DNA of 64,000 nt from Albugo candida (taxonomy: Eukaryota; Oomycota; Peronosporomycetes; Albuginales). Positions 46,704-58,043 of the stretch are shown in pieces. How positions within the stretch are numbered: position 1 is the first letter of the stretch; each line of letters starts with the position of its first letter. The notes below the pieces were generated by a model, which did not search any database, was not told the origin of the DNA, and was given only the letters and a program-made list of their open reading frames with translations. Both the position numbers and the translations under genes were made by a program. Location: contig JBDOQK010000002.1 of assembly GCA_040437565.1 (NCBI GenBank), positions 1 through 64,000 of the forward strand, written 5' to 3'.

Positions 46704-49427
46704 ATGGAACGGAAGACAGCGACGCCCATGCGCATTGTATCGCGAAAAAAGAAGCGGAAACAGCTCCGAAATGAGAAAAAGCAATTGCATCACGTTAAAA
46801 GACAAAGGATGCATACTTGTACAATTCCTTCAGGTATAAATGTAAGTAAAAAGAGCGATAAAGCCGCATCAAATTCACAACACGAAAAGAACACGTCGAA
46901 ATGTGCATCAAATCGGCACTTCCATTCTGAACGTACGTCCAATGAGGACGCTGAAATAGAGACACTCGAGAAAAAGCTCGGTATAGCTTCGTCTGCGGAC
47001 AGTAAGAAGACGCGTGCTAATTTCAAAAGACTGCAAAGGTGAGTCGTTAGCGTTTGTATCAGTTGCTTTCTTCTTATCGATCGGAATTGTGCGAATGATC
47101 AGTGAATATGCAAAAGATGGCTTGGGTGAGGATTTTGCGACGTTTTTGCAAGAAATCGATCATCTTTCCGAGTACATATATTCGCTTTGACAATTGATAT
47201 ATTTCTCACATTTCAGCGTGCAACAGAGTCGTAAAAGATAGCAAAAGCTCAAATGCACGTAAGATTACGAGTATGGAATCAGATGCTTTGAAGATGGACG
47301 AAGCGACACGAAAAGAGCTCGAAATGTTGCAGGAAGAAGATGCAGAGTTTTTGAACGGCATTGACGACTTACCAACCGATGAAGAAAGTGAATCGGAATC
47401 GGAAAGTATCAACGACGAAGTCTCTGATTCTGATTCAGATGACATGGAACGCGCAAAAGTAATGGAAAATACCGCACGAAATCAACGTTTGGGTCAGAGT
47501 CGCTGCACAAAAGAGATAATCACACAAACGTCAACCCGAGATGATGATGAAAAATGCGATGAAGCACCAGTTGATTTGAAAGACGAAGTGAGACTACAGG
47601 AAGACATTTATGGACGAGTTGTTATCAAATCGATTGACAGAGGCCAAAAAGATGGGAATGCATACCTTGCGCCTCACTTGCGACGAGAAAAGAGCTCAAC
47701 TGATGATAATGCTAAAAATCGGGAGCTCATACGGAAAATAAATGGGCAATTGAACCGAATTTCCGAGTCAAATTTAGAGTAAGTGAGTCTCAAAGGCATC
47801 CAACATCGCACTCATTGTCTGTCGACATAGATCCATTTGTATGGAATTCGAAAAGTTGTATCGGTCTCATCCACGCTCCATTGTGAATCAAATTTTACTG
47901 GAGCGTATTCTTGCAATGTGCTGTCATGAACACCAGGAAATGCTTCCGCTGATAAAAGTCTGTACAGCGCTCATCGCTGGATTATACCACACGATTGGTA
48001 CAGAGATCGGAGGCTTTGTCATGGAAACAATCATTCTCAAGCTCCACAAATTCGTCACTGCAAAATCAACTTCAGACAATGCAAAAGTTGCAATGAACAA
48101 AGTGCCTGTGAATCTGATGCTTCATATCACGATGCTGTACAATTTAGGCGTCTTGAGCTCAAAACTGATTTACGATATGTTTCGACATTTTCTGGAACGA
48201 TTTGGTGACTTGGAAATTGAATTGATATTCCACCTGCTTAAAACATGCGCGCAGCATTTGCGATTGGACGATCACGATGCATTAAAAAATATGGTGGAAG
48301 CTGTTCAAGAAAAGTCTGTGACGCACTTGGCCGCTTCAATAAGTCCTCTTACCGCAAAATCGGATCAGGAGGAGCATCAACGTATTCCGTTTTTACTTGA
48401 TCTCATATCAGAACTCTGCAAAACTTGTCGTCGCTCTCAAAAAGGTCGAGTCAATGTGGATCTTGATCTTGGGTCCTTACGAAAATGTCTTGGTCGTATC
48501 AAATCAAGAGCAGGATCAAATCAACCACCGCTATGTGTGGGTCTTGATCAGCTTCTTACCGCGGACCAAAATGGACGCTGGTGGATAATTGGTGGAACAT
48601 TTGCAGGTCATCAGCGACCCAATAACGCGACTGATTCCATGCCAGACGAAATGGATCATTTGTGGAAACTCGCTGAAAAACATCGAATGAATACCCAAGT
48701 CCGAAAACAGATTTTCGTCGCCATAATGGGAGCGAGTGATTGCTTGGATGCTGTCGAGCGACTTTTAAGACTTGGATTGAAATCAAAACAAGAGCGTGAG
48801 ATCGTTCGCGTGATTCTTCATTGTTGTGGCCAAGAAAAAGACTTTAACCCGTATTACGTGACACTTGGAGTCAAATTATGTGAAAGGGATCCGAGTTATA
48901 AATTCAGCTTTCAACTGGCGTTCTGGGACCAGTTCAAACAGTTTCATGATGCTTCCAACGCAAAGCCGAGAAGATTGTTCAATCTTGCTTCTTTGTTGGC
49001 CGGCCTCCTCACAGCTCGAATCGATACTACTGACGGCCGTACCGACCAAAAGAGGATAGAGATTGGTTGTCTGTCGCTTTCCTGTTTGAAAGTGATCGAT
49101 TTCACACAGCTTGGAGACTCCCATATATACTTTCTACAGACACTTTTCTTCAAAATTCTGACGACTTCGTGTGCGATGTACAAATTGGACGAAGAAGATG
49201 TGGTTCAAGTATTTGGTCGATTGCTGCAGTCCAAGAAAGCCCAAGCCACTATCGATGGTATTCTTATTTTCGCACATCAGTATTTCAATGCGACTTTTTA
49301 TGAGTTGGAAAAGCACGTTGTCGCCAGACAAAAGCTCAAAGAATCGTCTCGATTTGTGAAACAATTGCTCGATCGACTTTCAAAGACTGCTGCGAACAAC
49401 GCGATTCGTGAACAGTATAAGCGATAA
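46704..49427 (+). CDS. NOM1: NOM1/SGD1-type nucleolar MIF4G-MA3 protein
   Basis: NOM1 (yeast Sgd1) is a nucleolar factor for 18S rRNA processing that recruits an RNA helicase. Exons are 46,704-47,038, 47,103-47,171, 47,227-47,778 and 47,831-49,427 (introns 64, 55 and 52 bp), giving 850 residues. The N-terminal third is basic then acidic (SRKKKRKQLRNEKKQ; DEESESESESINDEV) and leads to YLAPHLRRE, LIRKINGQLNRISESNLES and MEFEKLYRSHPRS, the entry to the MIF4G domain (about 300-530). The MA3 domain (about 610-720) shows KQIFVAIMGASDCLDAVERL and RVILHCCGQEKDFNPYY. The second and third introns were chosen because they alone keep the frame open and join conserved text. Confidence 0.92.
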
Positions 49428-49675
49428 GAGCCTGTAGCGTGCGGGAGCAAGTTGTGCTTTTGTATTGGTTTCAGTATGCTTCAAAGTGTAATTTTTGTTG
49501 CAATAAATCTCATTATAGTATGCCCAAATGGAAGGAATGATTGTAGCAAGTGCACCAAGTGGTTTAGTGTGATAGTAACACTACAAATTAGGTAACTTGA
49601 GTAAGTGTACTTGAAAGTCAACATTCTGTAATACCGTCGGTATCAGAGTAATACCGATTTCCAGTCACCTTGGAG

Positions 49676-51085
49676 ATGGTCGCACATATGGAACCGGTCC
49701 CTTTGGCCGCAAAAGCGAACTCGATTGAGCGCAAAAGACGCACATTCGGTACAAAAGACTTCAATCTGATGCTATCAATCCCCAAACAGCCTCCAGAAAT
49801 CTGGTACAAGGATCAATGTGGTCGTAAAGGTACTTTCAAAATCCACGTGCAACGCGGCGATCATATTTGTTCGTTTTGTCACTCCTTTCGGAGCTTACAA
49901 GTTCAACTTTTGTATGAAAATGGGTATATTTCACAATTTCATCCAATGAAAAGGTATTCCTCTCACTTACCTTTTAGAAAACCTGTGGAGAATCAAAATA
50001 TATTGCAAGCTCAAAGCGGCAATTGCCTCAATACCGATGGCGCAAGTATTTTGGCGCTTCGTATCTCTCAAGTATCAAAGAACCACCAAAATCAGGTACC
50101 ATCAAACACGTCGATCGCAATACAAAAGCTGACTTTTCGTTAGCGATTCCGAGTGCGAATTTCGCTGCCTCCGTGTCCTTCGATCAAAATTGGATCTTCA
50201 TCAGTGATCACAAACGCAATGTTAATTTTATCGAAAAAAGTACAGAACAAAAATGCTCTATTGAATGAACTGGAATTGAAATGGATGGTTTCCCTGTAGA
50301 ACAAGCGCAAAGCGAGTGTGGAATTAACGCAAGCTGATGGGAAGCAACTGAGGCCGGACGATCGAACTGATGAAACAGTAGCTGCAAATGAATTTCTTCC
50401 ATTCAAATCGGATGAGTTGGACACATGGGAGGAACTTTCGGGAAACAATTGGGATGTTGAAGATTCTTTTTTCAAAGAACATGCACAGATCGACCTGATG
50501 TGGGCAAATGCAGCACATACTTTCCTGAAAAGGCTTCAATTCACGCTACCAGGAAAAGCGCCAGGAAAAAAATACGAGTGTCTAATATGTCGACATCAGT
50601 ATTCCGAAAACCCACATCATGATGCAAGCTGTGATCTTGGATTGTTACTAGAGCCATTGGAAAGCAGTGAAGATTCATGTAGCCTACTTCCTGCTTCTCG
50701 CATTAATTTATATGCCACCTCTCCTGTTGACGATCAATCTGAATCTCAGGTGGATGTAAATCGAAAGCATGAAAACAAAGCACAACGGTCAAGTGCAACC
50801 ATGGACGATGGTGCTTCACGCCGTAGCTTGACGAAACTCTCTGGATTCTCTGCGCTTTCACTTCCTTCTGGATGTCCGAGCTTCTCGTGTGGGCTACCAG
50901 ATCATCTCAGCGCTTTAGTTGGGGATCAGGTACTCCCTTCCAATACGTTGTTATCGATCACTCCGTCGCTGTCGAGAGAGATGTCGCCTGAAATCTTAGA
51001 GTGTTCAGAAGAGCGAACCGCTCCTCTGGAAGGTCTCAAATTCGATGCGAATATCCTCTGCTCATTGAGTGAGGTCAACCTTTAA
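49676..51085 (+). CDS. Conserved-type hypothetical protein with a beta-sandwich-like N-terminus and a C2HC-like finger
   Basis: Exons are 49,676-49,923, 49,978-50,095, 50,144-50,239 and 50,300-51,085 (introns 54, 48 and 60 bp), giving 415 residues in one frame. Residues about 60-150 read QVQLLYENGKPVENQNIL, ILALRISQVSKNHQNQRFRV and MLILSKKNKRKA. That resembles the style of Rel/STAT/IPT-like DNA-binding beta-sandwiches, where a strand-rich domain ends in a basic stretch, but I cannot name a family. Further on there is CLICRHQYSENPHHDASC (C-x2-C..H-x4-C) followed by a long Ser-rich tail. A nuclear regulator is a guess. The upstream TTG is not used because the first in-frame ATG follows a stop. 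Confidence 0.72.
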
Positions 51086-51199
51086 GAGCAATGACCAATC
51101 TTTGACAGCATTCAACAACACCACCGATGGAACAGGGGCAAAAATCAGACACAAAACTCAATTCAAACTGGCCATCACAACACGTATATATGTATAGTA

Positions 51200-52991
51200 T
51201 CAGCTCTCACGCACTTGCACCATTTGTCCCATTCCCTGGTCAGCGTGTGCAGAGACATGACAATGCGTCAACACATTTCCAACCATATGGGATCGAGGTG
51301 TGAAGCGGATGGTGAGCTCGGAATTGTATAACGGTACCGTATCTCTCCACTCTCCAATCTCATACAGCAGATCGTCCGGGTCGAATCCTTTTGTTTTTTT
51401 GATAATTTGAAAGTGTGTGCTATGAATATGAAATGGATGATTCATTTTATGGCAAGACGTCATGCTGTCTGTGCGAAGTGTTTGTGAACCTTGACAATTT
51501 TTCCCATACATTCGAACAGATAGTTGCCATTCTTGAAGCTCATCAATGATCATGGAATGGTTGACATAGTGAGGTGACATGCGCTTTCGATTAACTCCGT
51601 ATTGCATCCCTGCCATTCCTGGCATGCCAGACATTCCCGACTTGCCCTTCATGCTGCTGCTTTCATCAAACCAGATGGAAAACTCATAGTTGTATTTGTT
51701 TTGAGCTTTGACCAGCTCACTTGGATAATTCGCGCGGCTTTCCATGTACGGTGCCAGTTGAGGAAGTTTTATTGGAAGTTCCCAACCTTCAAATTCCTTG
51801 CTTGTATCGTCCTCCACAAGCAGATGCACAATTTTCTGCGTTGGTGCACGATGGGAATTCACCTTTCCGAGTAAAGTGTTTCTCGACGGATTCGATTCTG
51901 ATCCCACGAAGAACGTACCAGCTGTTGTGCATCGCAACGCGACATCGGCTCGTCCTCCAGGCGGTAGAATGACAACATCGCGGAATTTCGGCTCACCATC
52001 ACGATAGACTCCATCTCGTCCAAGTAAATGCATCTCACAACTCGGTGCGACTAGTTCCACGACATTATTGGCCAGCGCATTCAGCCATCGAAGTCGTTTC
52101 CATTCGCCTACTTTCATTGGTAATGTTGGCGAATATTGACCATTTACGTAAACATGCAGCAAGGAAGTATCATTTAATGGCGATACTCCATGAATATCAA
52201 GGTCCACATCGAATCCTGCATCCATCTCTTCCCTTTTTACTTCAGTGTATTCATTTCGTAATGCATTCACAATCGAATCGTGCTCATTTTCACAATCTTC
52301 AGCACAGATTCCCTGTAAAATCATGACCAAATCATCCATTTTCGCCAATTCTTTTGGGAAATTACCCGGTCGATCCACAACAAGAAGCGTTCCGGCCATC
52401 ATTCCTGAAATCTGTGAATTCACGATCCCTCTGCTATGCGGATGGTACCAAAACGTTCCTGGGGGATGATCTTGACGGATTCTGTAGTCATAGACGCGAT
52501 CCTTGCCGGGTTGAATATTGATTAATACATTATCGTGATTTTCTTCCGGGGATACATGCTACAGCGCATAAACATGTAAGCATCAATTTGATGAAGAGAA
52601 ATTACATAAATAGTACCATTCCGTGCACGTGAACATTGGTCCTATTTTCATGTCCTTCATCTAATTGGTTGTAAATGTGGAAGACCAATCGATCGCCGGG
52701 GCACACTTTGATCGTAGGCGCGGGTATACTTCCATTATACGTTCGCGTATTAAAGCTGACGTACGTGCTTTCGAATCGTTCCACGTCAACAACAAGTGTG
52801 ACATGAAGCTCACTAGGAGATGTTTCGAATACAACGGGTCGTTCTCGTCTACCTTTTGTGTTTTGAGAAGATGGCGTCATCAATCTCCATTGCTTTACAC
52901 AATCGGATTCTATAATCTGAGGTTGACGAAGATGTTTCAACACCTCAGCCTTGAACAGGGTTAATCGCAAGAAAAGGAGTACAAACTTCAT
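51200..52991 (-). CDS. Multicopper oxidase A (laccase/ascorbate-oxidase-like), secreted, Met-rich
   Basis: These copper enzymes oxidise phenols, metals or other donors and reduce oxygen to water. Exons are 52,991-52,617 and 52,558-51,200 (intron 58 bp), giving 577 residues. An N-terminal hydrophobic segment (MKFVLLFLRLTLF) suggests secretion. All four copper motifs are kept: HVHG (about 121-124, ending one codon before the intron), WYHPHSRG (164-166), HPFHIHSTHFQI (499-504) and HCHVSAHADQGM (557-568), so type 1 and trinuclear copper sites look complete. A Met-rich insert with five Met at about 428-443 (KGKSGMSGMPGMAGMQYG) recalls copper-binding loops of CueO/CopA-type oxidases and is absent from paralogue B. 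The substrate is unknown. It is convergent with the gene on its left (114-bp spacer). Confidence 0.9.
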
Positions 52992-53728
52992 TCAGTTAAT
53001 TTGAAAATGAGTGGAAAGTTATGCTGATCGTGCCAGTGGCATGGTACCCACAAACATTTTAGCAAAGTACAAGTGAAAACGTTGAATGACTCACAGCAAG
53101 TAATTGTAACCCGTGACACGCAACGAAATTGCTGGGAAAGGGAACGTTTATGCACTTTGTTTATCTTGATTGTTGAGCAAACTATGACAATGCGTGTTTT
53201 GATTGGTTGATATTGAGTTTGGTTACTGCTCTTTTTAATCACTGTCACCGAGTGATTCATCATGTGCTTGAAAGATATGTCGGACAAGTTTACAGCAAAA
53301 CTGAGTTCGTAATCGAGTCAAGAGTGCAGACACGTTACATGCTATGGATCCACCTTGACGTTGAATGCCATCTCATATCAATACCACATGCTTGAATAAA
53401 GTCGAAGAAAACGTGTCTAGCCCTGTTGCAGGTGACCAATCCGATATTCCAGACGCAACGTGTACAAGAGTTTTCACACTAAGTACGATTTGCTGCACTA
53501 ACTGTTATGGCGGTTATGGATCCTCTACAATTTGTCGTCGTGCCACCTGTCACGTGTTTTTCGACCAATTACCATACTTGTCACTGCATAGAGAAGTTAC
53601 AATGGCACATTTATCTCACAGTATATCATACACGTTTGTCTCTCCTCTCCACTTATTTACCATTTCGACTCGATAAATAGCGATTACGCTCCAATTCCAT
53701 GCGTCTATTCTAATCACTAGCTTATAGT
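52992..53728. promoter_or_regulatory. Divergent spacer, multicopper oxidase A / membrane protein
   Basis: About 740 bp between divergent starts, the largest clean spacer in the right half. A forward ORF of 103 codons (53,365-53,676) is Cys/Ser-rich without a recognised motif. No promoter element was identified. Confidence 0.4.
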
Positions 53729-55331
53729 ATGTGCATTCGATCTCTTGCAACACGGTACTGCGTCACCGTATATTATTTGGCAACACGTGTCAAGGCGCAG
53801 ACTGACATTCACACATTTGTCCCTAAATTACACACAACGTACTGCTGGGAAATAAAACGGGCGGTCGATGCAATGCTGTGGGGTAATTTTTCCTCCATTA
53901 ATGAGCAACGCCAAAGTAATGCATGTCCTATACAATTGGAACTCGGGTTGAGTCAGTCAACTGCAACGCAGCTATTTGTCGACCAGGAGATATCATTGGC
54001 GTGGACCGCAACTGTAGCTCCTCAATCGTCCGCCAATGTACCGCTTTGGTCAGGAGGAAGCACTTTATATTCCACAGATGCCTTGCAATCACTTCCTTTC
54101 GTACAGATCACCGCATCCAATTTAAAAAGTTGTAAGGGTGGCTCAGCAATTTGTAATCCATTTTTCAAAGGTGATCAATTTGAAGAGACTACGGAGCAAA
54201 AAGGGAATTTTACTNNNNNNNNNNNNNNNNNNNNNNNNNNNNNNNNNNNNNNNNNNNNNNNNNNNNNNNNNNNNNNNNNNNNNNNNNNNNNNNNNNNNNN
54301 NNNNNNNNNNNNNNCAAAAAGCTGTCTTTTCGACCAATTCCGCTTCATCCTTCAAGTTCTCTTCGCCAGGGTCCTACATAGTGTTCGCACACATTACAAT
54401 TCCAGGAAACGATCCGAAAACAACTCGATACGATTTCGTATATTACATCATTCTCGCAATACAAAATGGAATGGGTGACTATAAATCAAATGAGGACAGC
54501 CCTTCTTTCCGTTCAACTTTGGTTTCATCAAAGCGTGCTCCCAGCGAGACAGCATTTACAAGCACAATTATTGCTCTTCTTGTTATATTTGGTGTGGTTG
54601 TAGTACTACTTTTGGCCTTGATGTGTTTTCTCAAGTTCAAGATTGGAAATGACAAGGAAGCCATCGAAATAGAGCTCCAAAAGGATCGAGAAAAAATCCA
54701 TCAGGAGCGAAAAAATCTGCAAAAATTACGCAATCGCCAGCGCGACACGCGACCCGGCGCATTCCTCTCAGCGAGTCTTTTGCTGGACTGTACTCCCCCA
54801 GCTAATGATTTACCTCCTCCAGACCTGGCGTTCGTTGGAAACTCATTGACCCCGAACGCGTGCCCTTCATCGCCTACCTTTGAAGCATCTAGCGGTGATC
54901 GTGTGCCAGATGACTTGCTTCCCGCTGTGAATGCTGTGAGTGGTATCATACAACACAGTCGCGCACTTGAGAAGACAGAGGAACTTTCATCGAGTAAAGA
55001 AAGTCAAACGTCTTCATACTCTTCGGCCTTTGTGGATCCTGGCTGCATTTCGATCAAAGCCTCTCGAGAACGAGGAACAATTGATATCGGGTCGTGTATT
55101 GATAATGCACGGACACATGGATTTAATGCCGAGGAAGGAAGTTTAGGCTCGCAAAGTTTTTCGGCCGTCGAAGACCTCTTGCATGCGGGCTACTATTCGA
55201 TGGCTGACGGTACACTTACTCCAAATGAGGCAAATATTGGTAGAAAAGGTCCTCCACTGATTTTGGATGAGTTATTGGACCAACAGGATGCCAATTCCAT
55301 TAAGCGAAAGTTTCGGAAGAGTATAAGTTGA
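53729..55331 (+). CDS. Type I single-pass membrane protein, unknown function (contains a gap)
   Basis: Reading starts at ATG 53,729 after an in-frame stop, with a probable signal peptide ending near VKA. The ectodomain is beta-strand-like and polar (ISLAWTATVAPQSSANVPLW; GGSTLYSTDALQSLPFVQI; SYIVFAHITIPGNDPKTTRY). A 100-N gap at 54,215-54,314 interrupts it, so the frame relation across the gap is open. After it come one clear membrane helix (STIIALLVIFGVVVVLLLAL, about nt 54,560-54,620), a charged coil (EIELQKDREKIHQERKNLQK) and a cytoplasmic tail of about 200 Ser-rich residues ending KRKFRKSIS. No family recognised. The 3' part is repeated after the next gap. Confidence 0.7.
54215..54314. 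other. Assembly gap (100 N)
   Basis: A placeholder gap inside the membrane protein gene. Its flanks do not repeat each other. Confidence 0.99.
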
Positions 55332-55553
55332 TCCATTGGATAACGATACCGCGTCAAGAGCGAGAAACAAAGGATTCCATCGTGCATTCTGATGGCTGAT
55401 GCACTTTACAAGGACCTGTGTCGATCAGATCAGCGTATGTCAGCGAATTTTCAGCAAACTCTCTCGCTACTGCTTCTAAGCGATTGGGTAAGCGCTGTCG
55501 TAAACGCTCGCGAGTGGCCCGAACGTCATTCTCTAGCGACGCGTGTGCGTACT
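55101..55553. repeat. Left copy of a 453-bp gap-flanking duplication
   Basis: It matches 55,654-56,106 by eye without difference. It contains the 3' end of the membrane protein gene and the 3' end of the ASH-domain gene (reverse strand, to 55,553). Probably one locus assembled twice. Confidence 0.93.
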
Positions 55554-55653
55554 NNNNNNNNNNNNNNNNNNNNNNNNNNNNNNNNNNNNNNNNNNNNNNN
55601 NNNNNNNNNNNNNNNNNNNNNNNNNNNNNNNNNNNNNNNNNNNNNNNNNNNNN
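55554..55653. other. Assembly gap (100 N) with duplicated flanks
   Basis: A placeholder gap. 55,101-55,553 on its left equals 55,654-56,106 on its right. Confidence 0.99.
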
Positions 55654-56106
55654 GATAATGCACGGACACATGGATTTAATGCCGAGGAAGGAAGTTTAGG
55701 CTCGCAAAGTTTTTCGGCCGTCGAAGACCTCTTGCATGCGGGCTACTATTCGATGGCTGACGGTACACTTACTCCAAATGAGGCAAATATTGGTAGAAAA
55801 GGTCCTCCACTGATTTTGGATGAGTTATTGGACCAACAGGATGCCAATTCCATTAAGCGAAAGTTTCGGAAGAGTATAAGTTGATCCATTGGATAACGAT
55901 ACCGCGTCAAGAGCGAGAAACAAAGGATTCCATCGTGCATTCTGATGGCTGATGCACTTTACAAGGACCTGTGTCGATCAGATCAGCGTATGTCAGCGAA
56001 TTTTCAGCAAACTCTCTCGCTACTGCTTCTAAGCGATTGGGTAAGCGCTGTCGTAAACGCTCGCGAGTGGCCCGAACGTCATTCTCTAGCGACGCGTGTG
56101 CGTACT
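55654..56106. repeat. Right copy of the 453-bp gap-flanking duplication
   Basis: It carries a second copy of the last about 76 codons of the membrane protein (55,654-55,884). It runs on into the unique part of the ASH-domain gene. Confidence 0.93.
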
Positions 56107-57853
56107 CATTTGGAAGAAGTACGGAGGGATTCTCAAATTCTGATTCTTCGTGATCGAAATTGACTTCAAAGAGACTGCAAGCCTGTCGCCACGTCGGAAT
56201 ACTTTGATACTCAATTGGCAAATAATCGTTTTCGTTTTCGTCTTCGCTGTCACTGTCACTCAAATACGCAATAGTCTCCAAGTGAGTTGCAAATGTGACT
56301 CCCTCTTCCAATTCAATGAATGGATCGCTTATGGTACTGAAACAAGCGGCCCGGTCAGTTTTTTGGTATAGCGAGTTCAGTTCGATCATAACGCTATTGG
56401 GATCGACAAACGACTGAGCAATCGACTCGGAGGGGTACAATCGATGTGTTTTGTGGATAAAAGGCGACAATGAGATTTCGTTTGATTGATCCGAAACAGC
56501 TCCAATTTGTATTTGTGCATCGAAACATTGCGTATCTTCCCGTTGTGCAATCGCTGGTGTCTCAGCAATGTCTTCTCGTAAATGGAGAAGATGCCACGGA
56601 TCCGTTTCTCGTGAGCTATCACATGTCAAAAGTGGACTCGAGCTTCGACTGTGTCCAAGAAAAACGCTCGAGTCAAAGTTATCGGCCAAGGAAAACGCAT
56701 AATTGGTCGTATCGATTGATTTCTTGCCACTACTCAATCTCACAGACGGCGTTATTTCATCCATTGCGCCTTCACGCAATCGTTTATGGCACATCAAAGG
56801 CACATAGAACGGTAACTTCTCGTGTGACATTGCATCGTCGTCTATCAGCAGCGTTCCGTTTTGTTCTGATGTTGGCAGCGATTGAAATGGACAGATGTTC
56901 AGATCGATAGTGAGCGATGGAATATCGCGAGTATCTCTGTAGCTGTCGTCATTCTCTACGATTGGGAAACTTTCAAAGCGTAGGTATCTTGCGGACTCAT
57001 TGTATCCATCTTCGTCTTCCAATTGCATTTGTGGATCGATTATCGTACTGTTAGCGCCACCGGATTTTTGGCTAATTAAAATTTCAGTAGGAAAGCAGTT
57101 TTGCTGGGATTTCTCCTCTGCAGTTGTAAGAAGACTGCTCACACTCATATAGCTCGATTTTGGACGTGGAAGGAAATCCTCCCCACTCTGTTTCCTCAAT
57201 TTTTGATCTTTGGCTTCTTTCAAACGCTTCTCGCGATTAAAGTGCTTGACATTCACGCTTCTCATCTGTCTCTGTGGTCGCGCTATCTTCAGTGAAGACA
57301 TATCGCTCAATGGTGGCATTCGATCATTCTTTTCTCCGCTCGAGCAATTAGACATCGGAACAGTGAGAGTTGGCGTCTGTGTGGAAAGAGCAATCACAGG
57401 AAATCTAATGTCACGTGCAGAGGCTCGTAAAAGCACAACAATTGTGTCGATTTTGCCTGCACGCTTGGAAGAGATCTCATGACAGTTTACACGGATGCAA
57501 TCTTCCACGCACGTGAGCTGTGTATCAGTCAATTGGAATTCAACAATTAGCTCTTCACAAAGTCCAGCAGAAACCAACTTTTTTCGGTCGACAAACGCGA
57601 CACGGAACGCTTTCGATTTTGGGATATCGTATTGAAACCGCACAGAATGCTCGCTATTATTGCACAGAACGACTCGTTTTGTGTATTTCCGATTGTATTC
57701 AAAGTGGAAATGGAGAATCGACGGCTTTGCTTGGAAATTGGAGCGGTTTACCACGTTTGTTGGGAGCAAAGTGCTGGGGCCCGGCGCTGTGTTTGAGTGT
57801 CGATGCTCCGTTTTTGGCGTCTGTGGGGAGCGATTGGAACGCGGTCGTTGCAT
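55907..57853 (-). CDS. ASH (MSP-like) domain protein, unknown function
   Basis: An intronless reverse-strand ORF of 648 residues. Residues about 38-150 read as an ASH/major-sperm-protein-like beta domain: PSILHFHFEYNRKYTKRVVL, CNNSEHSVRFQYDIPKSKAF, LCEELIVEFQLTD. ASH domains are found in centrosome, cilium and flagellar proteins (ASPM, SPD-2/CEP192, Hydin), so a cytoskeletal or ciliary role is possible. The rest is low-complexity and Ser/Asp-rich with one basic coil (NREKRLKEAKDQKLRKQ). It stops 22 bp from the convergent membrane protein gene. The ATG at 57,853 is the first in frame; the frame stays open a little upstream, so an extra 5' exon cannot be excluded. Confidence 0.75.
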   Translation of the reverse strand: MQRPRSNRSPQTPKTEHRHSNTAPGPSTLLPTNVVNRSNFQAKPSILHFHFEYNRKYTKRVVLCNNSEHSVRFQYDIPKSKAFRVAFVDRKKLVSAGLCEELIVEFQLTDTQLTCVEDCIRVNCHEISSKRAGKIDTIVVLLRASARDIRFPVIALSTQTPTLTVPMSNCSSGEKNDRMPPLSDMSSLKIARPQRQMRSVNVKHFNREKRLKEAKDQKLRKQSGEDFLPRPKSSYMSVSSLLTTAEEKSQQNCFPTEILISQKSGGANSTIIDPQMQLEDEDGYNESARYLRFESFPIVENDDSYRDTRDIPSLTIDLNICPFQSLPTSEQNGTLLIDDDAMSHEKLPFYVPLMCHKRLREGAMDEITPSVRLSSGKKSIDTTNYAFSLADNFDSSVFLGHSRSSSPLLTCDSSRETDPWHLLHLREDIAETPAIAQREDTQCFDAQIQIGAVSDQSNEISLSPFIHKTHRLYPSESIAQSFVDPNSVMIELNSLYQKTDRAACFSTISDPFIELEEGVTFATHLETIAYLSDSDSEDENENDYLPIEYQSIPTWRQACSLFEVNFDHEESEFENPSVLLPNEYAHASLENDVRATRERLRQRLPNRLEAVAREFAENSLTYADLIDTGPCKVHQPSECTMESFVSRS

Positions 57854-58043
57854 GATGCATACTGATAGCGCGGGAATAGTATTGCCAGTCGTCTTGTGGA
57901 TCTTTTGTCTGCTGTGCGCTTAAAAAGGATTCATAATCGACGCATTTGTGACGCTTCGAGAAGTGTACCAGTTTTATGGCACATTCCAGCGTACTGCACG
58001 GATGGATATCCTGTGTGAATGCATCCTTTTTATTTTCTGATAT

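Noticed and set aside
57855-58040. Extra coding frame upstream of the ASH gene
   Set aside because: One reverse frame is open and protein-like (HKCVDYESFLSAQQTKDPQ) but has no ATG and does not share the ASH gene frame.
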